Source of the DNA: Clostridia bacterium
GTDB taxonomy: Bacteria > Bacillota > Clostridia > Christensenellales > Borkfalkiaceae
Assembly: GCA_029052615.1 (NCBI GenBank)
Contig: JAIDIR010000074.1
Span: forward strand, 1 to 7,092
Direction of reading: 5' to 3'
Length of the DNA: 7,092 nucleotides
Position numbers and translations under genes: made by a program. Positions 1-6,330 of this stretch are shown here, piece by piece (the stretch's first letter is position 1; each line of letters starts with the position of its first letter). Under the pieces are notes generated by a model. That model did not search any database. It saw nothing but the letters and a program-made list of their open reading frames with translations, and had not been told where the DNA came from.

Positions 1-1064
1 AGCTGAGGGCGAGCCTGACCGAGTATTACAAGGTTTCCTCGCTGGAAAATTACGACGAGGTTTACCGCGCGGTTGCCTTCTTTTCCTTCCGCTACGGAAA
101 GATTGACTGGCTGGAAAGCAACAACGAATACTGGCTTGAACAGGACGCCAAGCTGCGCACCGATTTCAATATAACCTCGGGCTTCCATATCGACGAAATG
201 CCCAAGGTCAAGTTCAAGTCGGAGATGAAAACCTACTACAAAAAGGCGGGCATTAAGGTTGCGCGCCACTGCATTGCAACCGACGAAAAGACGTGCAAAA
301 AGTTCATTGAGGAAGTGGGCTATCCCGTAATCGTCAAGCCCGACAACGGCGTGGGCGCAAACGATACGCATAAGTTGGAAAACGACGGCGACCTGCAAAG
401 ATTTTTCCAGACCAAATACCCCGTTTCCTATATAATGGAAGAGTATATTCAGGCGGAGGTCAATTCCTACGACGCGATAGTAAACAGTCAGGGCGAGCCC
501 ATTTTCGAGACGGGCAACGTAACGCCGCTGTCGCTTATGGACGTCGTAACTACAAACGATACGTCGCTTTTCTATATTCTCAACAAGCCCTTCGACGACG
601 TTAAAGCCGCGGGGCGCAAGGTGTTGAAGGCGTTCGGCGTAAAGAGCCGTTTCGTGCATTTCGAGTTCTTCCGCTTGACCTGCGACCAGCATATCGGCAA
701 GAAGGGCGAGGTGGTTGCGCTGGAGGTCAATATGCGCCCGTCGGGCGGCATATCCCCCGATATGATGAACTACGCCAACTCCACCGACGTTTACAAGATT
801 TGGGCGGATATGATTGCTTTCGATAAGACCGACTTGCAGACCGGCGAAAAATATTTCTGTGCGTTTGCGGGCAGGCGCGACGGCAGACATTACGTATTCC
901 GCGAGCAGGATATACGCGATAAATTCTATAATAACCTGAAGATAGTGGGCAGGGTGCCGCGCGCGCTTTCGGGCGCGATGGGCGACACTATGTATATCGC
1001 CAACTTCAAAACGCAGGCGGAGCTGGACGAATTCCTTGCCGAAATGGTTGCCGAAAGACAGTAA
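1..1064 (+). CDS. ATP-grasp domain protein (carboxylate-amine/thiol ligase-like), 5' partial
   Basis: The frame is open from base 3 and gives 353 residues before the TAA at 1062-1064, so the gene starts left of the window. The Met at base 198 is internal: the 65 codons before it encode sensible protein (for example WLESNNEYWLEQDAKLR), typical of the region ahead of an ATP-grasp fold. ATP-grasp hallmarks, counted from that Met: the nucleotide-binding lysine and glycine-rich loop in VIVKPDNGVGA (K47), the hinge-like MEEYI (81-82), HFEF (E156), and the metal-binding EVNMRPSGG (E176, N178, R180). The family joins a carboxylate to an amine, thiol or similar nucleophile through an acyl-phosphate, using ATP and Mg2+. 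It resembles biotin-carboxylase/carbamoyl-phosphate-synthase-type stand-alone ligases, but nothing visible fixes the substrate. No partner gene follows; the next gene is convergent. The ATP-grasp call is firm, the specific reaction unknown. Confidence 0.88.
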   Translation, partial: LRASLTEYYKVSSLENYDEVYRAVAFFSFRYGKIDWLESNNEYWLEQDAKLRTDFNITSGFHIDEMPKVKFKSEMKTYYKKAGIKVARHCIATDEKTCKKFIEEVGYPVIVKPDNGVGANDTHKLENDGDLQRFFQTKYPVSYIMEEYIQAEVNSYDAIVNSQGEPIFETGNVTPLSLMDVVTTNDTSLFYILNKPFDDVKAAGRKVLKAFGVKSRFVHFEFFRLTCDQHIGKKGEVVALEVNMRPSGGISPDMMNYANSTDVYKIWADMIAFDKTDLQTGEKYFCAFAGRRDGRHYVFREQDIRDKFYNNLKIVGRVPRALSGAMGDTMYIANFKTQAELDEFLAEMVAERQ

Positions 1065-1131
1065 GCGGCGTGGCGCCGCAGCCAAGTCCTTTAAGTGCTT
1101 GCGCGGATAAATACTCGTCACGACAAAGCAT

Positions 1132-1164
1132 AAGCCCGTGCGCATCGAGCGCACGGGCTTTTTT
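1132..1164 (+). terminator. Rho-independent terminator of the ATP-grasp gene
   Basis: A perfect 12-bp stem (AAGCCCGTGCGC, 1132-1143, with GCGCACGGGCTT, 1149-1160) closes a 5-nt loop and runs into a T tract (1159-1164). It lies 67 bases after the ATP-grasp stop and 13 bases beyond the stop of the convergent transporter gene. On the minus strand the same stem is followed only by a broken T-rich stretch, so it is a good terminator for + transcription and at best a weaker one for the transporter. Confidence 0.9.
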
Positions 1165-1177
1165 AATTGTGTCTTTA

Positions 1178-4100
1178 TTACAAAGCTCTAATCGAGTCGA
1201 CGGGCTTCTTGCGCGCCGCAAAGAATACGGGCAGGAAGGTGGCGATAAACGCAACGACCAGCGCGATTGCAATCATCATTACGACCGACACTATGCCGAA
1301 CACGAACAGCGCTATGCTTATTCCTATCTGCGTTCTTAAAACGGTGTTGAGTACCGCGCATACGGTAACCGTGCCAACGAGGGAGAGCAGGGTGCATATG
1401 CCCACGATAATTCCAGATTCTGCAAAGAATATCTTAAACACGTCAATGCCCCTTGCGCCCACCGCACGCAGGATACCTATTTCCTTGCGCTTGTTGGAAA
1501 TGGACACCGAAACGAAGTTGAACAGAAGCAGGGAGGCAAATACCGCAAACGCCAGACCCACCCACAGGAACACGGTGGAAAGCGTTTCGGCTGTTTCGTT
1601 TGCAAGCTCAACCATCTCGTAAAGTGAGTTTTCTATATTTAAGAAAACGTCGTGCTCGTCGGCGTTTTTCATGCCAACGCTTCCGGCAAGCTTTTTATAC
1701 GTTTCCGCTCTGCCGTCGTATTCAAGCATAACGCCCGCATACTTATCGTTTTCCGACGGAACGTATTTGGTGGTGGTTGTCGAGGTATAGCGGTACGTTT
1801 CCACGCGAACGTTGGCGTCTATGAACGATTGGGTAAGATATACGCCGTTCTGATTATCGTCGTAGTCGCTGACGTAAAAGCCGACGACTTTCATATTAAA
1901 CCCGCTCGGTTCGCTCATGCTTGCGGAACCGTTCGGCTCGCCGATATAGATTTTCAAGTCGAAGGTCGAAAGGTATTTTGTCAGTACGGCTTTAAGCTTT
2001 TCAAGCGCCTCTAATCTCTGCTTTTTGTTTACGTAAACGTCCTTTCCCTGAACGTAGTTGCCGTTGTCGTCGGTATATCCCGGGACGTAATATCTGCCGT
2101 CGTCATACATCTGCCAGAGGGTGTACGGGTTTTCGTATCTATCGAAATATTCGTCCGTAAACCATTCGAGCTCGTAATTATATTCGGCGCTTCCGACTTC
2201 GAAATCGCTTTCAAAGCCCTCTATTTCGCCGCTCTTTACCCTTGCCATAATATCTTCCGAAATGGCAACTCTCAATTGTTCCAAGCCGCTCGGCATTCCG
2301 ATATTTACCACCATTTCGTCGTCGGCAAGCGACGTTTTGTTTTCGTCGAAGAAATAGGTTTTAAGCTGATTGTCGCCGCCGTACGCCTTCACCTGATTGG
2401 CAAGGAAGTTGGTATTGTCGGGGCTGTCGGCGTGGTCGGGGCGGACCTCGTATTTTCCCGTTTCGCCGTCAAAATAGTATATGGGTTCGTAGTAGCCTAT
2501 ACTGTCGGGCGAATAGTCGAAATATTCCACGTAGCGCCGGCTCAGCTCAAAAGCTTCCTCGTACTCGCCGTAAAAATCTTCCGAAACGAGCGCAAGCTGA
2601 TGTATGCTTTCGCCCTTCATATACGCCAAGAAAGAAGCCATCAAGATAAAGTCGACCGACTCCTTGTCCTTAATTCTGTCGAACTTGCTGTCAACCGCGC
2701 CGCTTTCGAACACGCCGGTCACCTTAAAGGCTTTTTCCTGCTGGATCAGGCGGAGCACGATATATTTGCCGATGACGTCCTGCGCGGAATTGACGGTCAC
2801 CTTGTCCTTTGCCGAATAGCTTTTAATTTCGCCGTCGTCATCAAGCGTGACGTTTGCAAGCACCGTGCCCGTGCTCTTAATTACGTCAATCATATAGGAC
2901 GATATGCATATTTCGCTCTTGTTTGCGGGATAGGTGCCTATAAAGTTTTGGGTGCGCAGCTTGTGACCTTCGGGCACGAACGCAAACTTGTTTAAGCTTG
3001 CCTGATAATAGGATATCTGGCTGCTTCCCGAATCGTTGACTTCCACGTTCTTTATGCTTGCTTCGTTGGAACCGCCGTCGGGTGAATAGTAGCCGTAGGA
3101 GGCGGAACCGTACTCCGAGGTAAGCTTTGCAACTTCCTCCTCGGTAAAGGCTGCGGACCATTCGTCGGTGTAAGTTTGCTCCTGCTCGCCGTAGTATTGA
3201 TAGGTCGTTTCCGCCCTGTAGTTCTTGGTTACGTTTATGTATTCGTATCCGCTTTCCGCAAAAGACTTTGCCGCAACCTCCTTGCCGTTGTAGGTCATAA
3301 GGGTGGAGAACAGCCCGAACATTGTGAACGCAATGCACGAAAGGAAGATGGTGAATATCAGTCGGATGGGCTTTAATTTAAGTCCCGAAGCGCCAATCCT
3401 TATCGCCTTTGCGGCGGGCAGGCGCGAACGGATAAGCTTGCTTTCTTCCTTTGTGTACTGCTTGTCGGCAAGCGCGTCCGCCTTGGTGTCGGCAAAGGTT
3501 TCGGTGGAGCCGCTGTCCGACATTCTGTTTGACTTTTTAAAGTTGTAAATTTCGCTTGCGCCGTTGGTGATGATGACGTCGCCTTCGGTCTTTTTAATGA
3601 AGTCCTGAATGGTCTTCATATTCGCCGCGGTAAGCGTGCTACCGCTCTTGATAGAAAGGGTGTTGCCGCCGATAACCGAAACGTTTTCGTCCAGCCGTTC
3701 GGGAGGCACGTGCTCCTTGGTGACGTCCGAAATAATCTTGCCGTCCTGCAGCTCGACAATTCTGTCGCCGTAAATTTCCGCAAACTCCCTGTCGTGCGAA
3801 ACGACTATTACGAGGCGCGTTTCCGAAAGCTTTTTAAGCGTGTCGAAAACCTGCTTGCCCGTCGCCGAATCGAGTGCGCCCGTCGGTTCGTCCGCCATAA
3901 TAATCTGCGGTTCCTTAACGAGTGCGCGCGCAATTGCAATACGCTGTTTCTGTCCGCCCGAAAGGGTGTTGGGCTTGCGCTTTGCAAAAGCTTCCAGCTC
4001 CACGTCGCGCAGCAGCGCGTTAATCTTTTCCCTGTCCTTAGGCTTGCCCTGCAATTCCAGCGCCAGCGCAATGTTGTCCTCAACGTTGAATTCGTCAAGT

Positions 4101-4417
4101 ATGTTGTATTCCTGAAAGATAAATCCGACGAAAGTGTTTCTGTAGCTGTCGAAGTCGGAGCCGGTAAATTCTTTTGAGCTCTTGCCCTTGACTATAACCT
4201 CGCCGCCCGTCGGCTCGTCCAGACCGCCGCTCACGTTTAAAAGGGTGGATTTGCCCGAGCCCGATTTACCCAGCAGGAAAACAAGCCCCGTCTGTCCGAA
4301 CGAAATGCTAACGTCGTCAAGCGCGCGCGTTTCCACGCCGCCCTTGGTCCTGTAAATTTTGGTTACGTTTTTAACTTCCAACATTTTATAGTTGGGTGTT
4401 TCTTCTGCGTTTTCCAA
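1178..4417 (-). CDS. Fused ABC transporter, ATPase plus FtsX/MacB-like permease with very large ectodomain
   Basis: One polypeptide of about 1079 residues (1082 if read from the in-frame GTG at 4426; numbering below uses that GTG). The N-terminal nucleotide-binding domain is complete: Walker A GKSGSGKST (53-61), Q-loop Q105, signature LSGGQ (155-159), Walker B IIMADE with catalytic E180, D-loop ALDS (184-187), H-loop H211. A linker (about 235-350) leads to one membrane helix (about 355-377). An extracytoplasmic region of about 570 residues, rich in Tyr, Asp and Glu, follows. The C-terminus has three helices (about 951-977, 1008-1030, 1037-1065) with the FtsX signature KRKEIGILRAVGA just after the first. 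This is the four-helix topology of type VII (MacB/FtsX/LolCDE) mechanotransmission transporters, which act on substrates outside the membrane, with both modules fused so that a homodimer would be a full transporter. Substrate unknown; it has no two-component partner or membrane-fusion protein here. The TTG at 4417 is preferred as start because GAGGTGA lies 5 nt ahead of it. Confidence 0.9.
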   Translation of the reverse strand: MENAEETPNYKMLEVKNVTKIYRTKGGVETRALDDVSISFGQTGLVFLLGKSGSGKSTLLNVSGGLDEPTGGEVIVKGKSSKEFTGSDFDSYRNTFVGFIFQEYNILDEFNVEDNIALALELQGKPKDREKINALLRDVELEAFAKRKPNTLSGGQKQRIAIARALVKEPQIIMADEPTGALDSATGKQVFDTLKKLSETRLVIVVSHDREFAEIYGDRIVELQDGKIISDVTKEHVPPERLDENVSVIGGNTLSIKSGSTLTAANMKTIQDFIKKTEGDVIITNGASEIYNFKKSNRMSDSGSTETFADTKADALADKQYTKEESKLIRSRLPAAKAIRIGASGLKLKPIRLIFTIFLSCIAFTMFGLFSTLMTYNGKEVAAKSFAESGYEYINVTKNYRAETTYQYYGEQEQTYTDEWSAAFTEEEVAKLTSEYGSASYGYYSPDGGSNEASIKNVEVNDSGSSQISYYQASLNKFAFVPEGHKLRTQNFIGTYPANKSEICISSYMIDVIKSTGTVLANVTLDDDGEIKSYSAKDKVTVNSAQDVIGKYIVLRLIQQEKAFKVTGVFESGAVDSKFDRIKDKESVDFILMASFLAYMKGESIHQLALVSEDFYGEYEEAFELSRRYVEYFDYSPDSIGYYEPIYYFDGETGKYEVRPDHADSPDNTNFLANQVKAYGGDNQLKTYFFDENKTSLADDEMVVNIGMPSGLEQLRVAISEDIMARVKSGEIEGFESDFEVGSAEYNYELEWFTDEYFDRYENPYTLWQMYDDGRYYVPGYTDDNGNYVQGKDVYVNKKQRLEALEKLKAVLTKYLSTFDLKIYIGEPNGSASMSEPSGFNMKVVGFYVSDYDDNQNGVYLTQSFIDANVRVETYRYTSTTTTKYVPSENDKYAGVMLEYDGRAETYKKLAGSVGMKNADEHDVFLNIENSLYEMVELANETAETLSTVFLWVGLAFAVFASLLLFNFVSVSISNKRKEIGILRAVGARGIDVFKIFFAESGIIVGICTLLSLVGTVTVCAVLNTVLRTQIGISIALFVFGIVSVVMMIAIALVVAFIATFLPVFFAARKKPVDSIRAL

Positions 4418-4422
4418 ATTTG

Positions 4423-4429
4423 TCACCTC
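4423..4429 (-). promoter_or_regulatory. Ribosome-binding site deciding the transporter start
   Basis: The minus strand reads GAGGTGA here, seven bases complementary to the 3' end of 16S rRNA. The GTG at 4426 is inside this motif and so is a poor initiator. The in-frame TTG at 4417 follows at ideal spacing (8 nt after the GG). The ATG at 4384 has only a weak purine stretch before it, though it would begin the protein right at the conserved ABC N-terminus. Confidence 0.65.
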
Positions 4430-4460
4430 GCAAAAAACTGTATTTTAATAAAGTAGTTAT

Positions 4461-4489
4461 ATTTTATCACCGCATAAAAAATAATGCAA
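4461..4489 (-). promoter_or_regulatory. Probable sigma-A-type promoter of the transporter gene
   Basis: Reading the minus strand, a -35-like TTGCAT (4489-4484) is followed after exactly 17 bp by TAAAAT (4466-4461), preceded by TGA to give an extended -10 (TGATAAAAT). Only the TTG of the -35 fits consensus well; the extended -10 compensates. Transcription would begin near 4454, giving a leader of about 35 nt. One copy of an 11-bp direct repeat (4472-4482) lies in the spacer between the two boxes, where a bound protein would block polymerase. Confidence 0.55.
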
Positions 4490-4512
4490 CGATAAATACA
4501 GGCATAAAAAAT
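4472..4512. repeat. Paired 11-bp direct repeat, possible operator
   Basis: GCATAAAAAAT occurs at 4472-4482 and again at 4502-4512, 30 bp apart start to start, close to three helical turns, so both copies face the same side of the DNA. The first sits between the -35 and -10 of the transporter promoter and both lie upstream of spoIVA. The spacing and placement suit a cooperative regulator site. In AT-rich DNA an 11-mer repeat could also be chance, and the CATA core also resembles -10 boxes of mother-cell sigma factors. Confidence 0.4.
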
Positions 4513-4564
4513 TTGCGGGGGTAATATGATATTAAACGTAACGGAAAAGTTTTAAAAATCAAGC

Positions 4565-4569
4565 GGAGG
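4565..4569 (+). promoter_or_regulatory. Ribosome-binding site of spoIVA
   Basis: GGAGG stands 6 nt ahead of the ATG at 4576. It fixes that start, which also matches the known N-terminus of the family. Confidence 0.85.
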
Positions 4570-4575
4570 CAAAAT

Positions 4576-6048
4576 ATGTTTGACAGCGATATTTATAAGG
4601 ATATAGCAATCAGGAGCGGCGGCGAAATTTACGTGGGCGTGGTAGGTCCCGTGCGTACGGGTAAATCGACGCTTATTAAAAGGTTTATGACCGAACTCGT
4701 GCTGCCCCACGCGGACGGCGACAGGCTGTCGGAGATGGTTGACGAGCTTCCGCAGTCTGCTGCGGGCAGAACGGTTATGACCACCGAGCCCAAGTTCATT
4801 CCCGCAAAGGCGGTAAAGGTGACCATTGACAACGCCGAGGCGAACGTTCGCTTAATCGACTGCGTAGGGTTCGCCGTTGAGGGCGCTTCGGGCTTCGAAG
4901 AGGAGGGCGCGCCCCGCCTCGTCAACACTATGTGGAGCGACAAGCCCATACCTTTTACGGAGGCGGCGGCTATCGGCACGCAGAAGGTCATACGCGACCA
5001 CTCGACCATAGGGCTGTGCGTAACCTGCGACGGCACGGTTACGGGAATAGGGCGCGAGGGCTATATAGCAGCCGAGGAGCGCACCGTTGCCGAGCTTAAA
5101 AGTATAGGCAAACCTTTCGTCATAGTGCTCAACTGCGCCGACCCCACCAATGCGGGCGTAAGAGCGTTGAGGGAAGAGCTGGAAAATAAGTACGAAAGCC
5201 CCGTTGTGGCAATCAACTGCGAAACGGCTTCGGTCGACGAGCTTAGCGCCCTCTTGCGCGCCGTGCTCTTCGAGTTCCCCGTGACCAGCGTGGACGTTAA
5301 AATTCCCGACTGGATACGCGTTATGCCTGCCGACAGCTCGGCAATTTCGGAGCTTTTATCCGCAGTGCGCACGACCTGCGAAAAGGTAAACGTGATGCGT
5401 GAATGCTCGCTCTTCGACGAGGCGTTCGAGGGCAGCAAGTACTGGAAGAGCGACGTTTCGGTCAGCCTTTCGCTTGCAACGGGCAAGGCTACCGTGGAAG
5501 TCAACTTGCAGGACGGCGTACTCTTCGATATGCTTTCCGAAATCTCGGGCGAGGATATTTGCGGCGAGGGCGAACTGATGCGTTACGTTGCCGCGGCTTC
5601 GGAGGCTAAGCGCAACTACGACAAGGTCAAGGACGCCTTCGAGTGCGCAAAGCTGACCGGCTACGGCATAGTTTGTCCTGCAGACGACGATCTGAGCCTG
5701 GATAAACCAAAGGTCATCAAGCAGGGCGGAAATATGGGCATAAAGCTGCGCGCAACCGCACCCAGCTACCACGTGGTAAAGGTGGACGTCAGCGGCGAGG
5801 TCAGCCCGATTATGGGGCACGCCTCCCAGAGCGAGGATATGGTTAACGGCATAATGAGCGGCTTCGAAACCGACCCCCAGGCAACCTGGAACACCGCGCT
5901 GTTCGGCAAGTCGCTGCGCAGTATGGTAAAGGAAGGGCTGGACGGCAAGGTGACCGCTATGCAGGATGAGACGCGCAACAAAATGAGGCGCACGATTACC
6001 AGGATAGTCAACGAGGGAAGAGGCGGAGTTATTTGCATTCTTTTATAA
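4576..6048 (+). CDS. spoIVA: Stage IV sporulation protein A, spore coat morphogenetic ATPase
   Basis: Complete, 490 residues against 492 in Bacillus subtilis, and recognisable along its whole length. In the family, the mother-cell protein is anchored to the forespore surface by SpoVM, hydrolyses ATP and polymerises irreversibly into the basement layer on which the coat is built; it is also needed for cortex formation. Visible here: Walker A GPVRTGKST with K30 at the same position as in B. subtilis, the family-specific DELPQSAAGRTVMTTEPKF with paired sensor threonines T69-T70, and the Walker B-like LIDCVG (D95). HSTIG and the GKPFVIVLN strand follow. The central region is more divergent. The C-terminus contains TGYGIVCPADDDLSLDKP and ends NEGRGGVICILL, equivalent to the tail required for SpoVM-dependent localisation. 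No frameshift or missing key residue is seen. It is transcribed alone, divergent from the transporter and convergent with the small gene to its right. In Bacillus spoIVA is under sigma-E control; no convincing sigma-E promoter could be assigned here. Confidence 0.97.
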   Translation: MFDSDIYKDIAIRSGGEIYVGVVGPVRTGKSTLIKRFMTELVLPHADGDRLSEMVDELPQSAAGRTVMTTEPKFIPAKAVKVTIDNAEANVRLIDCVGFAVEGASGFEEEGAPRLVNTMWSDKPIPFTEAAAIGTQKVIRDHSTIGLCVTCDGTVTGIGREGYIAAEERTVAELKSIGKPFVIVLNCADPTNAGVRALREELENKYESPVVAINCETASVDELSALLRAVLFEFPVTSVDVKIPDWIRVMPADSSAISELLSAVRTTCEKVNVMRECSLFDEAFEGSKYWKSDVSVSLSLATGKATVEVNLQDGVLFDMLSEISGEDICGEGELMRYVAAASEAKRNYDKVKDAFECAKLTGYGIVCPADDDLSLDKPKVIKQGGNMGIKLRATAPSYHVVKVDVSGEVSPIMGHASQSEDMVNGIMSGFETDPQATWNTALFGKSLRSMVKEGLDGKVTAMQDETRNKMRRTITRIVNEGRGGVICILL

Positions 6049-6060
6049 GGTAAAAAATAA

Positions 6061-6090
6061 AAAGCGCCGCGCATATTTGCGCGGCGCTTT
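6061..6090. terminator. Strong hairpin terminator between convergent genes
   Basis: A perfect 13-bp stem (6061-6073 with 6078-6090) closes a TATT loop; the core is GCGCCGCGC. Read on the minus strand, the stem is followed by a long T-rich run (6060-6052, TTATTTTTT), an excellent intrinsic terminator for the small gene and any serA readthrough. Read on the plus strand, it follows spoIVA by 12 bases, with TTT inside the stem and only a weak T-rich tail, so it probably also ends spoIVA but less efficiently. Confidence 0.9.
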
Positions 6091-6091
6091 C

Positions 6092-6253
6092 TCATTCGCC
6101 TTTTTTGTCTACTGCTTTGTGCTTATCTATTTCGGGCGGAACGAACACGCTTCCGTCCGCCGAGTATAAGGCGGCGTTGTTTTTCAGCGTTGCTATATAT
6201 TCGTTGTACTGCTCGTCAGTCAGTTTTCTTATTTTTTTCTTGGGTTTGGACAT
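6092..6253 (-). CDS. Small lysine-rich protein of unknown function, 53 aa
   Basis: The frame begins with MSKPKKKIRKLTDEQYNEY and ends in KAVDKKGE. I do not recognise it. Both ends are strongly basic, the middle (about 11-40) is more amphipathic, with a possible short helix over TDEQYNEYIATLKNN, and there is no membrane segment, signal peptide or cysteine. The ATG at 6253 is chosen because GGAGG (6267-6263) stands 9 nt ahead of it. The frame remains open back to an ATG at 6307, but that extension runs through an inverted repeat and lacks a ribosome site. The gene lies 77 bases downstream of serA on the same strand and is followed immediately by a strong terminator, so it looks like the last gene of a serA transcript or a stand-alone short transcript. 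It could be a cytosolic, possibly nucleic-acid- or ribosome-associated protein from its charge, but that is inference only. Confidence 0.65.
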   Translation of the reverse strand: MSKPKKKIRKLTDEQYNEYIATLKNNAALYSADGSVFVPPEIDKHKAVDKKGE

Positions 6254-6300
6254 AAAAAATAACCTCCGCACGTAATGCTTTTTTAACATTATGTACGGAG
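6254..6300 (-). promoter_or_regulatory. Terminator-like hairpin that contains the small gene's ribosome-binding site
   Basis: An inverted repeat pairs 6287-6300 with 6264-6277 (12 of 14 Watson-Crick pairs, plus one U-G wobble and one A-C mismatch on the minus strand) around a 9-nt A/T-rich loop (6278-6286). On the minus strand the stem is followed by GTTATTTTTT and then directly by the ATG of the small gene. It therefore has the form of an intrinsic terminator for serA, yet its 3' arm includes most of the GGAGG site of the next gene and its T run is that gene's spacer. It may limit transcription, translation or both. Confidence 0.6.
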
Positions 6301-6330
6301 ATTTCATTTTCTATTCAGTTAAGCGGTTGC

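Noticed and set aside
198..200. ATG that could be taken as the start of the ATP-grasp protein
   Set aside because: The frame is open to the left edge and the preceding 65 codons encode conserved-looking sequence, with no ribosome site before this ATG.
1065..1079. Short hairpin GCGGCG-TGG-CGCCGC right after the ATP-grasp stop codon
   Set aside because: A 6-bp stem with a 3-nt loop and no T run; too short to call a terminator, and the real one lies 50 bases further on.
2276..2995. A 239-codon open frame on the plus strand opposite the transporter gene
   Set aside because: It mirrors the codon pattern of the real gene on the other strand, has no ribosome site and resembles no protein family; the same holds for the open frames at 1652-2014 and 3710-4177.
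4522..4534. TATGAT/TAATAT as a -10 box for spoIVA
   Set aside because: No acceptable -35 for a sigma-A promoter lies 16-18 bp upstream, and no match to the sigma-E -35/-10 pair at correct spacing was found; AT-rich sequence alone is not evidence.
5356..5820. A 154-codon open frame on the minus strand opposite spoIVA
   Set aside because: Antisense shadow of a well-conserved gene with no ribosome site and no recognisable domain.
6254..6307. Eighteen-codon upstream extension of the small gene to the ATG at 6307
   Set aside because: It would be encoded by the inverted repeat and lacks a ribosome site, whereas the ATG at 6253 has GGAGG at good spacing.
6278..6330. Separate promoter for the small gene (CATAAT on the minus strand at 6293-6288)
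   Set aside because: No -35 element is present 16-18 bp upstream, and such a start would fall inside the hairpin.
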